In this document: positions 52,551 through 60,409 of the stretch, piece after piece
Layout of the letters: each line of letters starts with the position of its first letter
Position numbering within the stretch: position 1 is the first letter of the stretch
Assembly (NCBI RefSeq): GCF_001905445.1
Contig: NZ_LIVQ01000002.1
Location: forward strand, 992,001 to 1,056,000
DNA length: 64,000 nucleotides
Reading direction: 5' to 3'
DNA from: Streptomyces sp. CB00455
Lineage (GTDB): Bacteria > Actinomycetota > Actinomycetes > Streptomycetales > Streptomycetaceae
Made by a program: the position numbers and the translations under genes
Notes under the pieces: model-generated
The model's input: the letters and a program-made list of their open reading frames with translations, nothing else
What the model was told of the DNA's origin: nothing
Database searches by the model: none

Positions 52551-52580
52551 ACGCTAACACTTCCCCTTTGGGAATCTCAA
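52551..52580 (-). promoter_or_regulatory. Promoter of the polycysteine leader and symporter
   Basis: Minus-strand TTGAGA (52575-52580), 18-base spacer, TAGCGT (52551-52556), then seven bases to the leader ATG, the spacing expected for a leaderless transcript. The start site overlaps the palindrome TCAACATGTTGA (52537-52548), a possible repressor site. Confidence 0.6.
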
Positions 52581-52637
52581 AGGCGTTCTTTGGGACGAGG
52601 GCGCGGGCGACGGGCTGCGGCGCCCTGGAAAACACCG

Positions 52638-52678
52638 CCGCCCCAGCGCTACGGGCGGTGTACCCGTTGCTGGGGCGG
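52638..52678 (-). terminator. Terminator of the DUF4229 gene
   Basis: CCGCCCCAGC pairs with GCTGGGGCGG; an inner ACGGG/CCCGT pair and outer ACACCG/CGGTGT extend the structure. It lies 30 bases beyond the minus-strand stop at 52708. Confidence 0.6.
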
Positions 52679-52707
52679 TTCGGTGTGTGATGAAACCGAC
52701 GAGGAAC

Positions 52708-53019
52708 CTATGAGGCGACCCGGGCCGCGTCGTCGACCTGGTCCTCCTGGCTGCGGTTCGCGGCGAGCTTCTCCTTCGCCCCGGCGACGCGGCCGGTGAT
52801 CTGCTCGGACATCTCGTCGCGCTGCTTGCGCAGCAGGACGTAGGAGAGCGGCGCGGACAGGACGAGGGCGAGCAGCACGATCCAGGCGGCATTGGCGTCC
52901 CCGAGGGCGGAGGGCACCCAGCCGAGGCGGACGAGGAGCGCCACGACGACGAGGCATCCGACGAAGATGCCCAGGCGCATTGCGGTGTAGCGGATCGTTG
53001 CGCTCGCCTTGAGGGACAC
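52708..53019 (-). CDS. DUF4229 small membrane protein
   Basis: A 103-residue protein with two hydrophobic helices (RLGIFVGCLVVVALLVRLG and AAWIVLLALVLSAPLSYVLL) followed by a charged cytoplasmic tail (RKQRDEMSEQITGRV). This is the DUF4229 layout found in actinobacteria, function unknown. The GTG at 53017-53019 follows AAGGG. Confidence 0.8.
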   Translation of the reverse strand: MSLKASATIRYTAMRLGIFVGCLVVVALLVRLGWVPSALGDANAAWIVLLALVLSAPLSYVLLRKQRDEMSEQITGRVAGAKEKLAANRSQEDQVDDAARVAS

Positions 53020-53122
53020 GGTGACCCTTCTCTCTCGTCGTCCTACGCCAGAAATGTCTCCGTCCAGTGAAGCACGCCGGGGCCCCGCCCCGGCCCGGGG
53101 GTCGCTCAGTGCAGGGGGTCGC

Positions 53123-53647
53123 TCAGTGCAGGGGCAGCAGCATCGTGATGTCGTCTCGGTCGTCGCCCGGGGCGACGCGGATGGCGTCCGGGACGCGGCC
53201 GACCTCCTTGTAGCCACAGGCGGCGTAGAAGTGCTCCAGGCCGTGGCCGCCCCGGCAGCCGAGGCGGATGGCCTCGATGCCCTCGACGGAGCGGGCCGCC
53301 CGCTCGGTCGCGGCCATCAGTGCGCGTCCGTGGCCCTTGCCCTGGTGGCGCGGGTGGACCATCACCGTGTACGCCCACAGCCAGTGCCGTTGGAGCCGGT
53401 GCGTGTTGTGGGTGAGGAAGGCAGTGGCGGCGACTTCGCCGTCCGCGTCGCGTCCTACCAGCAGCCGGCTCCCGCCGTCGGCGACCGCGGCGAGCTGCCC
53501 GATCAGCGCGGGGCGGATGTCGTCGACGGTGACCGGAGGCACGAAACCCACGGCGCCGCCCGCGTTGGTGGCGTCGGCCCACAGCGTCAGGATGCCTTCG
53601 CGCAGGGCGGGGTCGATGACCGGGTCGAAGGTAAAAGTAAGGGTCAT
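53123..53647 (-). CDS. GNAT-family N-acetyltransferase
   Basis: A 174-residue acetyltransferase. VMVHPRHQGKGHGRALM is the acetyl-CoA-binding motif A (Q-x-x-G-x-G), and GLEHFYAACGYKEVG the C-terminal GNAT motif. ATG at 53645-53647 is taken; a GTG at 53681-53683 would add 12 residues with no better start signal. A perfect 17-bp tandem duplication (53101-53117, 53118-53134) spans its stop codon and changes nothing in the protein. Substrate unknown. Confidence 0.82.
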   Translation of the reverse strand: MTLTFTFDPVIDPALREGILTLWADATNAGGAVGFVPPVTVDDIRPALIGQLAAVADGGSRLLVGRDADGEVAATAFLTHNTHRLQRHWLWAYTVMVHPRHQGKGHGRALMAATERAARSVEGIEAIRLGCRGGHGLEHFYAACGYKEVGRVPDAIRVAPGDDRDDITMLLPLH

Positions 53648-53692
53648 TAGGGGAGAGTAGCTATTACCTTTCCGGTTATCCACTCGCAGAAA

Positions 53693-53722
53693 GGCCCCGA
53701 TCCCGGGCGGGGGATCGGGGCC
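53693..53722 (-). terminator. Terminator of mqnE
   Basis: GGCCCCGATCCC and GGGATCGGGGCC form a perfect 12-bp stem with a 6-base loop, 46 bases beyond the mqnE stop. Confidence 0.85.
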
Positions 53723-53767
53723 TGTCCGCTCTGCGCGCCCTGGGCGGCCCCGGCGGCCGGCCGGGGG

Positions 53768-54931
53768 TCAGACGCGCATGGCCTGCGGCGTCTCGCGCAG
53801 GCCCGCCTCCGGGCCCGGGTATTCGCGGATGATCTCGTACCGCGTGTTGCGCTCGACCGGGCGGAAGCCCGCCTCGCGGATCAGCTCCAGCAGGTCCTCG
53901 CGGCCCAGCTTGTTCGGAGTGCCGTAGTTGTCCGCGTCATGCGTGATCTTGTACTCGACGACCGAGCCGTCCATGTCGTCCGCGCCGTGCTGGAGCGCGA
54001 GCTGGGCGGTCTGCACTCCGTGCATCACCCAGAAGACCTTGACGTGCGGCACGTTGTCGAAGAGCAGCCGCGAGACGGCGAAGGTCTTCAGCGCCTCGGC
54101 GCCCGTCGCCATCGTCGTCCGCGCCTGGAGCCTGTTGCGTACCTTTCCGTCCTTCATGTCCACGAAGTCGTGCTGGTAGCGCAACGGGATGAAGACCTGG
54201 AAACCTCCGGTCTCGTCCTGCAGCTCACGCAGCCTCAGCACGTGGTCCACCCGGTGGCGCGGCTCCTCGATGTGCCCGTAGAGCATCGTCGCGGGCGTCT
54301 TGAGGCCCTTGGAGTGCGCGAGCCGGTGGATGCGCGACCAGTCTTCCCAGTGGGTGCGGTGGTCGACGATGTGCTGGCGGACCTCCCAGTCGAAGATCTC
54401 CGCGCCGCCGCCGGTGAGCGACTCCAGGCCCGCCTCGATCAGCTCGTCCAGGATGTCGGAGGCCGACATCCCGGAGATCGTCTCGAAGTGGTGGATCTCG
54501 GTCGCCGTGAACGCCTTCAGCGAGACGTTCGGCAGCGCCTTCTTCAGCTCGGACAGCGAGCGCGGGTAGTACCGCCACGGCAGGTTCGGGTGCAGGCCGT
54601 TGACGATGTGCAGCTCGGTGAGGTTCTCGTTCTCCATGGCCTTGGCCAGGCGCACGGCCTCCTCGATGCGCATCGTGTACGCGTCCTTCTCGCCCGGCTT
54701 GCGCTGGAAGGAGCAGTACGCGCACGAAGCGGTGCACACGTTCGTCATGTTGAGGTGGCGGTTGACGTTGAAGTGGACGACGTCGCCGTTCAACCGCGTG
54801 CGCACCTCGTGGGCGAGGCCACCGAGCCAGGCCAGGTCGTCCGACTCGTAGAGGGCGATGCCGTCCTCACGCGTCAGCCGCTCGCCGGAGCGGACCCTCT
54901 CCTCCAGCTCGCGCTTGAGCCCAGCGTCCAT
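53768..54931 (-). CDS. mqnE: Aminofutalosine synthase
   Basis: A 387-residue radical SAM enzyme joining 3-enolpyruvylbenzoate and adenosine to aminofutalosine (futalosine pathway, step after MqnA). The cluster motif is CTASCAYC; FNVNRHLNMTNVC before it and IVNGLHPNLPW, TEIHHFETISG and QHGADDMDG later are MqnE signatures. Stands alone between an Lrp regulator upstream and its own terminator. Confidence 0.96.
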   Translation of the reverse strand: MDAGLKRELEERVRSGERLTREDGIALYESDDLAWLGGLAHEVRTRLNGDVVHFNVNRHLNMTNVCTASCAYCSFQRKPGEKDAYTMRIEEAVRLAKAMENENLTELHIVNGLHPNLPWRYYPRSLSELKKALPNVSLKAFTATEIHHFETISGMSASDILDELIEAGLESLTGGGAEIFDWEVRQHIVDHRTHWEDWSRIHRLAHSKGLKTPATMLYGHIEEPRHRVDHVLRLRELQDETGGFQVFIPLRYQHDFVDMKDGKVRNRLQARTTMATGAEALKTFAVSRLLFDNVPHVKVFWVMHGVQTAQLALQHGADDMDGSVVEYKITHDADNYGTPNKLGREDLLELIREAGFRPVERNTRYEIIREYPGPEAGLRETPQAMRV

Positions 54932-55007
54932 GCCGGTCGCCCGCCTTCCTCTGTGTCCCGCAGTCCCGTCCTACCACTGCTGCCTGTAACCGCCACCCAC
55001 CGTACTC

Positions 55008-55481
55008 TCAGCCCTCCTCGGGCAGTTCCCCGACCCGGTTCTCCCACTTGGTGGAGAGCACGATGGTGGTACGCGTCCGCGAGACGCCCTTGGTGCCCGA
55101 GAGCCTGCGGATGATCTTCTCCAGGCCGTCCACGTCGCTGGCACGCACCTTCAGCATGAAGGAGTCGTCGCCCGCGATGAACCAGCAGTCCTCGATCTCC
55201 GCGAGGTCGCGCAGCCGGCGGGCCACGTCCTCGTGGTCCGCGGCGTCGGAGAGGGAGATGCCGATCAGCGCGGTGACGCCGAGACCGAGCGAGGCCGCGT
55301 CGACGGTCGCGCGGTAGCCGGTGATGACTCCGGCCGTCTCCAGCCGGTTGATGCGGTCGGTGACGCTGGGGCCGGAGAGGCCCACGAGACGGCCCAGCTC
55401 CGCGTACGAGGCACGGCCGTTTTCCCGGAGTGCCTGGATGAGCTGCCTGTCCACCGTGTCCATTTGCGTGGAGCCTTCCAT
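55008..55481 (-). CDS. Lrp/AsnC-family transcriptional regulator
   Basis: A 157-residue feast/famine regulator: helix-turn-helix at about 20-60 (YAELGRLVGLSGPSVTDRINRL) and a C-terminal RAM domain that binds an amino acid (VTALIGISLSDAADHEDV, FMLKVRASDVDGLEKII). The ATG at 55479-55481 is used; a second in-frame ATG at 55461-55463 has a slightly better AAGG site. Divergent from a 47-codon gene across a 105-base region with a strong palindrome. Ligand unknown. Confidence 0.88.
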   Translation of the reverse strand: MEGSTQMDTVDRQLIQALRENGRASYAELGRLVGLSGPSVTDRINRLETAGVITGYRATVDAASLGLGVTALIGISLSDAADHEDVARRLRDLAEIEDCWFIAGDDSFMLKVRASDVDGLEKIIRRLSGTKGVSRTRTTIVLSTKWENRVGELPEEG

Positions 55482-55522
55482 TATTCGGTGATCCTGCAAG
55501 TCTAGGTATAGAATCTAAGGCA

Positions 55523-55542
55523 CACAGGGTCAACACCCTGTG
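55523..55542. promoter_or_regulatory. Candidate Lrp operator in the divergent region
   Basis: CACAGGGT-CAAC-ACCCTGTG, a perfect 8-bp inverted repeat between the Lrp gene and the small gene at 55587. Lrp-type proteins usually regulate their own promoter and the divergent neighbour. Confidence 0.5.
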
Positions 55543-55586
55543 AATTCTTTCAACAGATCAATGACGATCTTCAGGAGTGGTTCACC

Positions 55587-55730
55587 GTGTACACGATCGA
55601 GATGGCCTACGCGCACATGCGACAGCTCCAGGAGCTGGCCAACCGATCCCGTGCCCACCAGCCGTCCGCCGCCCAGCGCCTGACCGAGGGCGGCAAGACC
55701 CAGGGGCCGCGCGGCGCCAAGAAGGCCTAA
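55587..55730 (+). CDS. Small basic protein, 47 residues, function unknown
   Basis: The GTG at 55587 follows AGGAG at a good distance and opens 47 codons with normal Streptomyces codon use: a helical start (YTIEMAYAHMRQLQELANRS) and a basic Gln/Gly/Lys-rich tail ending GAKKA. An in-frame ATG lies at 55602. No known family; the ribosome binding site and position opposite the Lrp gene make it likely to be real. Its end overlaps the end of convergent ubiX by four bases. Confidence 0.65.
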   Translation: MYTIEMAYAHMRQLQELANRSRAHQPSAAQRLTEGGKTQGPRGAKKA

Positions 55731-56440
55731 CCACCGCCACCCGCCCCCCGGGGAGCACGGGAGCCACCGGGCTCCCCCTCCCGGGCGGCCCCGCCGAGCT
55801 CCCCGTCCCAGCGGCGGTAGAGCCCGTGCGCCACCCCTGCCGCGTCCAGCACGCGGCCCGCGACGAAGTCCACCAGGTCCTGGATGTGCGTCGCACCCGC
55901 GTAGAACGCCGGAGAGGCGGGCAGCACGACCGCGCCGGCCTCGTCCAGCGCCACCAGGTGCCTGAGCGTCTGGCCGCTCAGCGGGGTCTCCCGCACCGCG
56001 ACCACCAGCCGGCGCCGCTCCTTCAGGGTCACGCTCGCCACGCGCTGGAGCAGGTCCTTCGACAGTCCGAGCGCCACCCCCGCCACGCAGGCCGTGGACG
56101 CCGGGACGATGAGCATCCCCTTGACCGGGTACGACCCCGAACTCGGGCCCGCCGCCAGGTCCCCCGCACCCCAGTACCGGACGTCTCCCGTGAAGGGTTC
56201 GAAGGCCCCCGGCTTGCCGTCGGCGCCGCGCGCCAGCCACTGCGTCAGATCGTCCCGCCAGTGCGCGTCGCGGAAGGCGATCCCCGTCTCGTCCAGCAGG
56301 GTCAGGCGCGAAGCACGGCTGACCACCAGGTCGACACTCTCCCCCGCATCGAGCAGCCCCCGGAGCACCGCCGCCGCGTACGGCGTCCCGGACGCCCCCG
56401 AAACCCCGACCACCCACGGGGTGCGCTTGCGCTCAGTCAT
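55727..56440 (-). CDS. ubiX: UbiX-type flavin prenyltransferase
   Basis: A 237-residue enzyme that prenylates FMN to make the cofactor of UbiD decarboxylases. GVSGASGTPYA (about 12-22) is the flavin site, VVSRAS and VPASTACVAGVALG follow, and VVAVRETPLS is a UbiX signature. A 25-residue Gly/Arg-rich tail is unusual. With ubiD and mqnP close by it probably serves the late futalosine-pathway decarboxylation (called mqnM in that context). Confidence 0.93.
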   Translation of the reverse strand: MTERKRTPWVVGVSGASGTPYAAAVLRGLLDAGESVDLVVSRASRLTLLDETGIAFRDAHWRDDLTQWLARGADGKPGAFEPFTGDVRYWGAGDLAAGPSSGSYPVKGMLIVPASTACVAGVALGLSKDLLQRVASVTLKERRRLVVAVRETPLSGQTLRHLVALDEAGAVVLPASPAFYAGATHIQDLVDFVAGRVLDAAGVAHGLYRRWDGELGGAAREGEPGGSRAPRGAGGGG

Positions 56441-56503
56441 GCCTCCGAGACTATCCGGCCACCCCTGACCGGGCGCCGGTCAGGTCACCGTGCCGGTGGC
56501 CAG

Positions 56504-56548
56504 GGGGTGTCCTGCCGGTCGGACCCGCCCTGATCGGCAGGACACCCC
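56504..56548 (-). terminator. Terminator of the ubiD-mqnP operon
   Basis: GGGGTGTCCTGCCG pairs perfectly with CGGCAGGACACCCC (14 bp) around a 17-base loop, directly after the mqnP stop. A second inverted pair, CTGACC/GGTCAG (56464-56481), lies between it and the ubiX start. Confidence 0.75.
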
Positions 56549-56549
56549 A

Positions 56550-57473
56550 CTAGAAGGTGAGCCCGCGGACCGCCAGGTCGAGCAGGGCGAACACGAAGAG
56601 GGCGATGCCGATGAAACCGTTGACCGTGAAGAAGGCGCGGTTCAGCCGGGACAGGTCGTGCGGGGTCACGATCGTGTGCTCGTAGCAGAAGGCCACGGCG
56701 ACGACCAGCAGGCCCACCCAGAACAGCACGCCCGCGTCCGTGGCCAGGGCGTACCAGACCAGCAGGCCCGTGGTCACGACGTGCGCCGCGCGCGCTCCCC
56801 ACAGGGCGGCCGGGACACCGAAGCGGGCCGGGACCGACTTCACACCGTCCGCGCGGTCCGAAGCCACGTCCTGGGAGCCGAAGATCAGGTCGAAGCCGCC
56901 GATCCACACGCCCACCGCGAGGCCCAGGACGACCGCGTCCCAGGACCACGCGCCGCTGACGGCCAGCCAGGCGCCGACCGGCCCCATCGCCTGGGCGAAG
57001 CCCAGGATGGCGTGCGGGAAGTTCGTGAACCGCTTGCCGTAGGGGTACACCACCATCGGCACCACCGCGACGGGCGCCAGCATCAGGCAGAGCGGGTTCA
57101 GCAGCGCCGCCGAGCCGAGGAAGACGGCGAGCGCGATCGCGGCCCCGGTCCACGCGGAGCGCACCGAGACCGCGCCCGTGACCAGTTCACGGCCGGCGGT
57201 GCGCGGGTTCCGCGCGTCGATCTCGCGGTCGATGATGCGGTTGGCGGCCATCGCGAAGGTCCGCAGCCCCACCATGCAGACGGTGACGAGCAGCAGTTCG
57301 CGCCAGTGCACGTGCCGGTCGAGCTGGAACATGGCGGTGAGCGCGGCGATGTAGGCGAACGGCAGCGCGAAGACCGAGTGCTCGATCATCACGAGCCGCA
57401 GGAACGCCTTGACCTTGCCGGTGGTCTGCGGTGCGGGGCCCGGTCCGACCACGCCGTCGGCGGTGGTCATCAT
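56550..57473 (-). CDS. mqnP: UbiA-family prenyltransferase, probable 1,4-dihydroxy-6-naphthoate polyprenyltransferase
   Basis: A 307-residue membrane enzyme with about eight helices that attaches the polyprenyl chain to the naphthoate head group. The two Asp-rich motifs are NRIIDREIDARNPRT and FGSQDVASDRADG, which bind Mg-diphosphate. The ATG at 57471-57473 follows AGGAG by seven bases; the next codon is also ATG. It overlaps the upstream gene by four bases, in the order ubiD, hypothetical, mqnP. The futalosine assignment rests on context. Confidence 0.9.
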   Translation of the reverse strand: MMTTADGVVGPGPAPQTTGKVKAFLRLVMIEHSVFALPFAYIAALTAMFQLDRHVHWRELLLVTVCMVGLRTFAMAANRIIDREIDARNPRTAGRELVTGAVSVRSAWTGAAIALAVFLGSAALLNPLCLMLAPVAVVPMVVYPYGKRFTNFPHAILGFAQAMGPVGAWLAVSGAWSWDAVVLGLAVGVWIGGFDLIFGSQDVASDRADGVKSVPARFGVPAALWGARAAHVVTTGLLVWYALATDAGVLFWVGLLVVAVAFCYEHTIVTPHDLSRLNRAFFTVNGFIGIALFVFALLDLAVRGLTF

Positions 57474-57955
57474 GCGAGGCTCCTGCGGAACTGTTCGACC
57501 TCGGCCCGCAGGTCGGTGAGGGACGCCGGGCCGATCTCTACGTCGAGGGGGGCCGCTCCGTCGGACTCCGGCGGGACGACACGGGCGAGGAAGGCGAAGC
57601 CCTCGCCCGCCGGGCGGCCCTCCACGCGCAGCAGTTCGTGCCCGGCCACCGTGAGCGCCACCGTGAACTCGGCGTCCGGATCGGCCAGAGCAGCCAGCAG
57701 CCGCTGCGCGAAACCGGCCGCCTCGGCGTCGGCGAGCCCGGGCAGGGCGACCTCCCGGCCCTCGCCGTCGGTCCGGTCCGCGATCAATTGCCACAGGTCC
57801 GACGGTCCGGCGAACTCCTCGGGGGTGACCCCCGCGCGCTCGGCCGCCTGCCGCACTTGCGGCTGCGCGGGGTCGATCGCGGGACGCACCAGCGCCACGC
57901 ACGGGGTGTCGGTGCCGATGAAGAGGGCGGGGCCGCCCACGGCGATCGTGCTCAC
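57470..57955 (-). CDS. Conserved hypothetical protein between ubiD and mqnP
   Basis: A 161-residue soluble protein, no signal or membrane segment. Acidic, with two alpha/beta-looking stretches (AVGGPALFIGTDTPCVALVRP; EFTVALTVAGHELLRVEG, each shown in part). It overlaps ubiD (GTGA) and mqnP (ATGA), so it is translationally coupled to both and is probably needed with them. I recognise no family and offer no function. Confidence 0.75.
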   Translation of the reverse strand: MSTIAVGGPALFIGTDTPCVALVRPAIDPAQPQVRQAAERAGVTPEEFAGPSDLWQLIADRTDGEGREVALPGLADAEAAGFAQRLLAALADPDAEFTVALTVAGHELLRVEGRPAGEGFAFLARVVPPESDGAAPLDVEIGPASLTDLRAEVEQFRRSLA

Positions 57956-59406
57956 AGGCCGTACTCCTTCCAGCGCGCGTCCACGAGGGCGGCCGTCGCC
58001 GGGTCCGACTCGACCATGTCGGGCCAGCCCCCGTCGCGGGTGTAGCCCTCCTCGGGCAGCTTCCTGGTGGCGTCGATGCCCGCCTTGCCTCCCCAGAACT
58101 GCTGGTAGGAGGCGTGGTCGAGGTGGTCCACCGGACCCTCCACGACGGTGAGGTCGCGCGAGTAGTCGGTGTTGCCCAGCGCCCGCCAGGACACTTCGTG
58201 CAGGTCGTGGACGTCGCAGTCGGCGTCGACCACGATGATCAGCTTGGTCAGCGACATCATGTGCGCGCCCCAGATGGCGTGCATGACCTTCTGTGCGTGC
58301 TTCGGGTACTTCTTGTCGATCGAGACGATCGCGCAGTTGTGGAAGCCGCCCGACTCCGGCAGGTGGTAGTCCACGATGTCCGGCACGATGATCTTGAGCA
58401 GCGGGAGGAAGAAGCGCTCGGTCGCGCGGCCCAGCGGGCCGTCCTCGGTCGGCGGCCGGCCCACCACGATCGACTGGAGCAGCGGGCGCCTGCGCATGGT
58501 CACGCAGTCGATGGTCAGGGCCGGGAAGGGCTCCTGCGGCGTGTAGAAGCCGGTGTGGTCGCCGAAGGGGCCCTCGGGGAGCACCTCCCCCGGTTCCAGC
58601 CAGCCCTCGATCACGACCTCCGCGTGGGCCGGGACCTGGAGCGGGACCGTCTTGCAGTCGACCATCTCGATCCGCTTGCCCGCGACGAAGCCGGCGAACA
58701 GGTACTCGTCGATGTCGCCGGGGAGCGGCGCGGTGGACGCGTAGGTGACGGCCGGCGGGCAGCCGAAGGCGATCGCGACCGGCAGCCGCTCGCCGCGCTT
58801 GGCGGCGACCGCGTAGTGGTTGCGGCTGTCCTTGTGGATCTGCCAGTGCATGCCGATGGTGCGCTTGTCGTGGCGCTGGAGGCGGTAGAGACCGAGATTG
58901 CGCACGCCGGTCTCGGGGTGCTTGGTGTGGGTCAGCCCCAGGTTGAAGAAGGAACCGCCGTCCTTGGGCCAGGTGAAGAGGGCCGGGAGCCGGTCGAGGT
59001 CCACGTCGTCGCCGGTGAGGACGACCTCCTGGACCGGGGCGTCGCCCTTGATCTTCTTCGGCGGGACGTGGACCATCGAACCCAGCTTGCCGAAGGCCTC
59101 GCGGACGCCGATGAAGCCCTGCGGCAGCTCCGGCTTCAGCAGGCCGCCGATCTTCTCGCTGATCTCGCCGTACGACTTCAGCCCGAGGGCCTTGAGCAGG
59201 CGCCGGTCGGTGCCGAAGACGTTCATGGCCAGCGGCATCGCCGAGCCCTTGACGTTCTCGAAGAGGAGGGCGGGGCCACCGGCCTTGTTCACCCGGTCGA
59301 CGATCTCCCCGACCTCCAGGTACGGGTCGACTTCGGCCTTGATGCGCTTGAGGTCGCCCTCCCGCTCCAGGGCCCGGAGCAGCGAGCGGAGATCGTCGTA
59401 AGCCAT
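57952..59406 (-). CDS. ubiD: UbiD-family prenyl-FMN-dependent decarboxylase
   Basis: A 484-residue decarboxylase. AYDDLRSLLRALEREGDL opens as in UbiD; PALLFENVKGS, GMHWQIHKDSRNHYA, EVVIEGWL and EGPFGDHTGFY are family landmarks, the last two with the Glu-Arg-Glu region of the active site. It probably removes the naphthoate carboxyl group in the futalosine route (mqnL role), using cofactor made by UbiX. First gene of a three-gene operon. Confidence 0.94.
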   Translation of the reverse strand: MAYDDLRSLLRALEREGDLKRIKAEVDPYLEVGEIVDRVNKAGGPALLFENVKGSAMPLAMNVFGTDRRLLKALGLKSYGEISEKIGGLLKPELPQGFIGVREAFGKLGSMVHVPPKKIKGDAPVQEVVLTGDDVDLDRLPALFTWPKDGGSFFNLGLTHTKHPETGVRNLGLYRLQRHDKRTIGMHWQIHKDSRNHYAVAAKRGERLPVAIAFGCPPAVTYASTAPLPGDIDEYLFAGFVAGKRIEMVDCKTVPLQVPAHAEVVIEGWLEPGEVLPEGPFGDHTGFYTPQEPFPALTIDCVTMRRRPLLQSIVVGRPPTEDGPLGRATERFFLPLLKIIVPDIVDYHLPESGGFHNCAIVSIDKKYPKHAQKVMHAIWGAHMMSLTKLIIVVDADCDVHDLHEVSWRALGNTDYSRDLTVVEGPVDHLDHASYQQFWGGKAGIDATRKLPEEGYTRDGGWPDMVESDPATAALVDARWKEYGL

Positions 59407-59496
59407 AGGGGCCAGTATCCGTCACCAACTACCCTGGAGGCGTCACCGGGGCCCGATGCGGGCCCGCCGCCACTGCCCGGGAGTCGGTCCCACACC

Positions 59497-59862
59497 GTGC
59501 TGCGCTATCTGCCGTTCCTGCTGATCCTTGCGCTGACCATCTACGCCTTCATCGACTGCCTGAACACGCCCGAGGAAGAAGTCAAGCACCTGCCCAAGGC
59601 GGTCTGGGTGCTCATCATCCTGCTGTTCTCCATCGTCGGCCCGGTGGTGTGGCTGTTCGCCGGCAAGAAGCGGGCCGCGGTCGGCGGAGGCTTCGGCGGG
59701 GGCCGGGCGCGCCGCACCCAGTGGGTCGCGCCGGACGACAACCCGGAGTTCCTGAAGTCCCTGCGGGACGAGCAGGACAAGCTCAAGGGGCGGGGCGACG
59801 ACGGGGGCGGGGACCGGGACAAGGACGGGGACCGGGACCGGGACAAGGGCGACCAGCCGTAG
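59497..59862 (+). CDS. PLDc_N-domain small membrane protein
   Basis: A 121-residue protein with two helices: RYLPFLLILALTIYAFIDC and AVWVLIILLFSIVGPVVWLF, the phospholipase D-nuclease N-terminal (PLDc_N) domain. The C-terminal tail is charged and ends in Asp/Arg/Lys/Gly repeats (GDRDKDGDRDRDKGD). No nuclease domain is present. A GTG start at 59497 fits the homology. Function unknown; divergent from ubiD. Confidence 0.85.
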   Translation: MLRYLPFLLILALTIYAFIDCLNTPEEEVKHLPKAVWVLIILLFSIVGPVVWLFAGKKRAAVGGGFGGGRARRTQWVAPDDNPEFLKSLRDEQDKLKGRGDDGGGDRDKDGDRDRDKGDQP

Positions 59863-59919
59863 GGCGGGCCTCCCAGGGGCCGGGGCCCGGCCGGCGTGGC
59901 GCCGGCGCCGGGCCGGAGG

Positions 59920-60294
59920 TCACCGCGCCCAGGGCAGGACGCGGGTGCCCTCGGTCCCCGGGACCGTGACGACCCCGTCCGCGCGCATGGCGACATGGGC
60001 CTCGAAGGACTCGGGGGCGTGGATCCGGCGGAGCACGTCCGGGGGCAGGACCAGGGTCTGGCCGGCGGTGGCGGTCTCGGTGCGGCCGCCGTCCCAGGTG
60101 ATCTCCAGGGACCCGGCGGTGAGCGTCCAGACCTGCTCCCGGCTGGCGCAGTGCTCGGGGCCGGTGGCGCCGGCGGCCATCTCGACGCGCCAGGTGCTGA
60201 GCTCGGCGCTGCCCCGGCTGGGGGCGGCCAGTCCGGTCATGGTGGCGTTCGGGGTAACGGTGACGTGCTCGGGGGACGTCGTGATCACGTGCAT
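59920..60294 (-). CDS. Cupin-domain protein
   Basis: A 124-residue single cupin barrel. GPEHCASREQVWTLTAGSLE corresponds to motif 1 (with His and Glu) and GQTLVLPPDVLRRIHAPE to motif 2 (His). The ATG at 60292-60294 follows GAGG and is preferred to upstream in-frame starts that lie close to the operator. Divergent from a MarR-family gene across a large palindrome; probably that regulator's target. Small cupins of this kind bind a metal and a small molecule; substrate unknown. Confidence 0.82.
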   Translation of the reverse strand: MHVITTSPEHVTVTPNATMTGLAAPSRGSAELSTWRVEMAAGATGPEHCASREQVWTLTAGSLEITWDGGRTETATAGQTLVLPPDVLRRIHAPESFEAHVAMRADGVVTVPGTEGTRVLPWAR

Positions 60295-60345
60295 GGGGGA
60301 CCTCTTCTTCGGGACGGACATCCGGCACCGCGGCCGGACGCCAGG

Positions 60346-60391
60346 GTGAGTCAAGCGCCTTTACTCATCTGAGTAAAGCACGTTGACTCAC
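60346..60391. promoter_or_regulatory. 46-bp nested palindrome: MarR operator between cupin and MarR genes
   Basis: Outer arms GTGAGTCAA (60346-60354) and TTGACTCAC (60383-60391) and inner arms CTTTACTCA (60359-60367) and TGAGTAAAG (60370-60378) are both perfect and share one centre. Two nested 9-bp inverted repeats suit binding of one or two MarR dimers that control both divergent genes. Confidence 0.75.
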
Positions 60392-60409
60392 CCGTGTCAC
60401 CATGTTTCC

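Noticed and set aside
53101-53134. 17-bp tandem duplication as an attachment site
   Set aside because: It is a simple adjacent duplication over a stop codon with no mobile gene nearby.
60383-60409. TTG start for the MarR gene inside the operator
   Set aside because: It would place codons within the palindrome; GTG 60410 fits the family's N-terminus.
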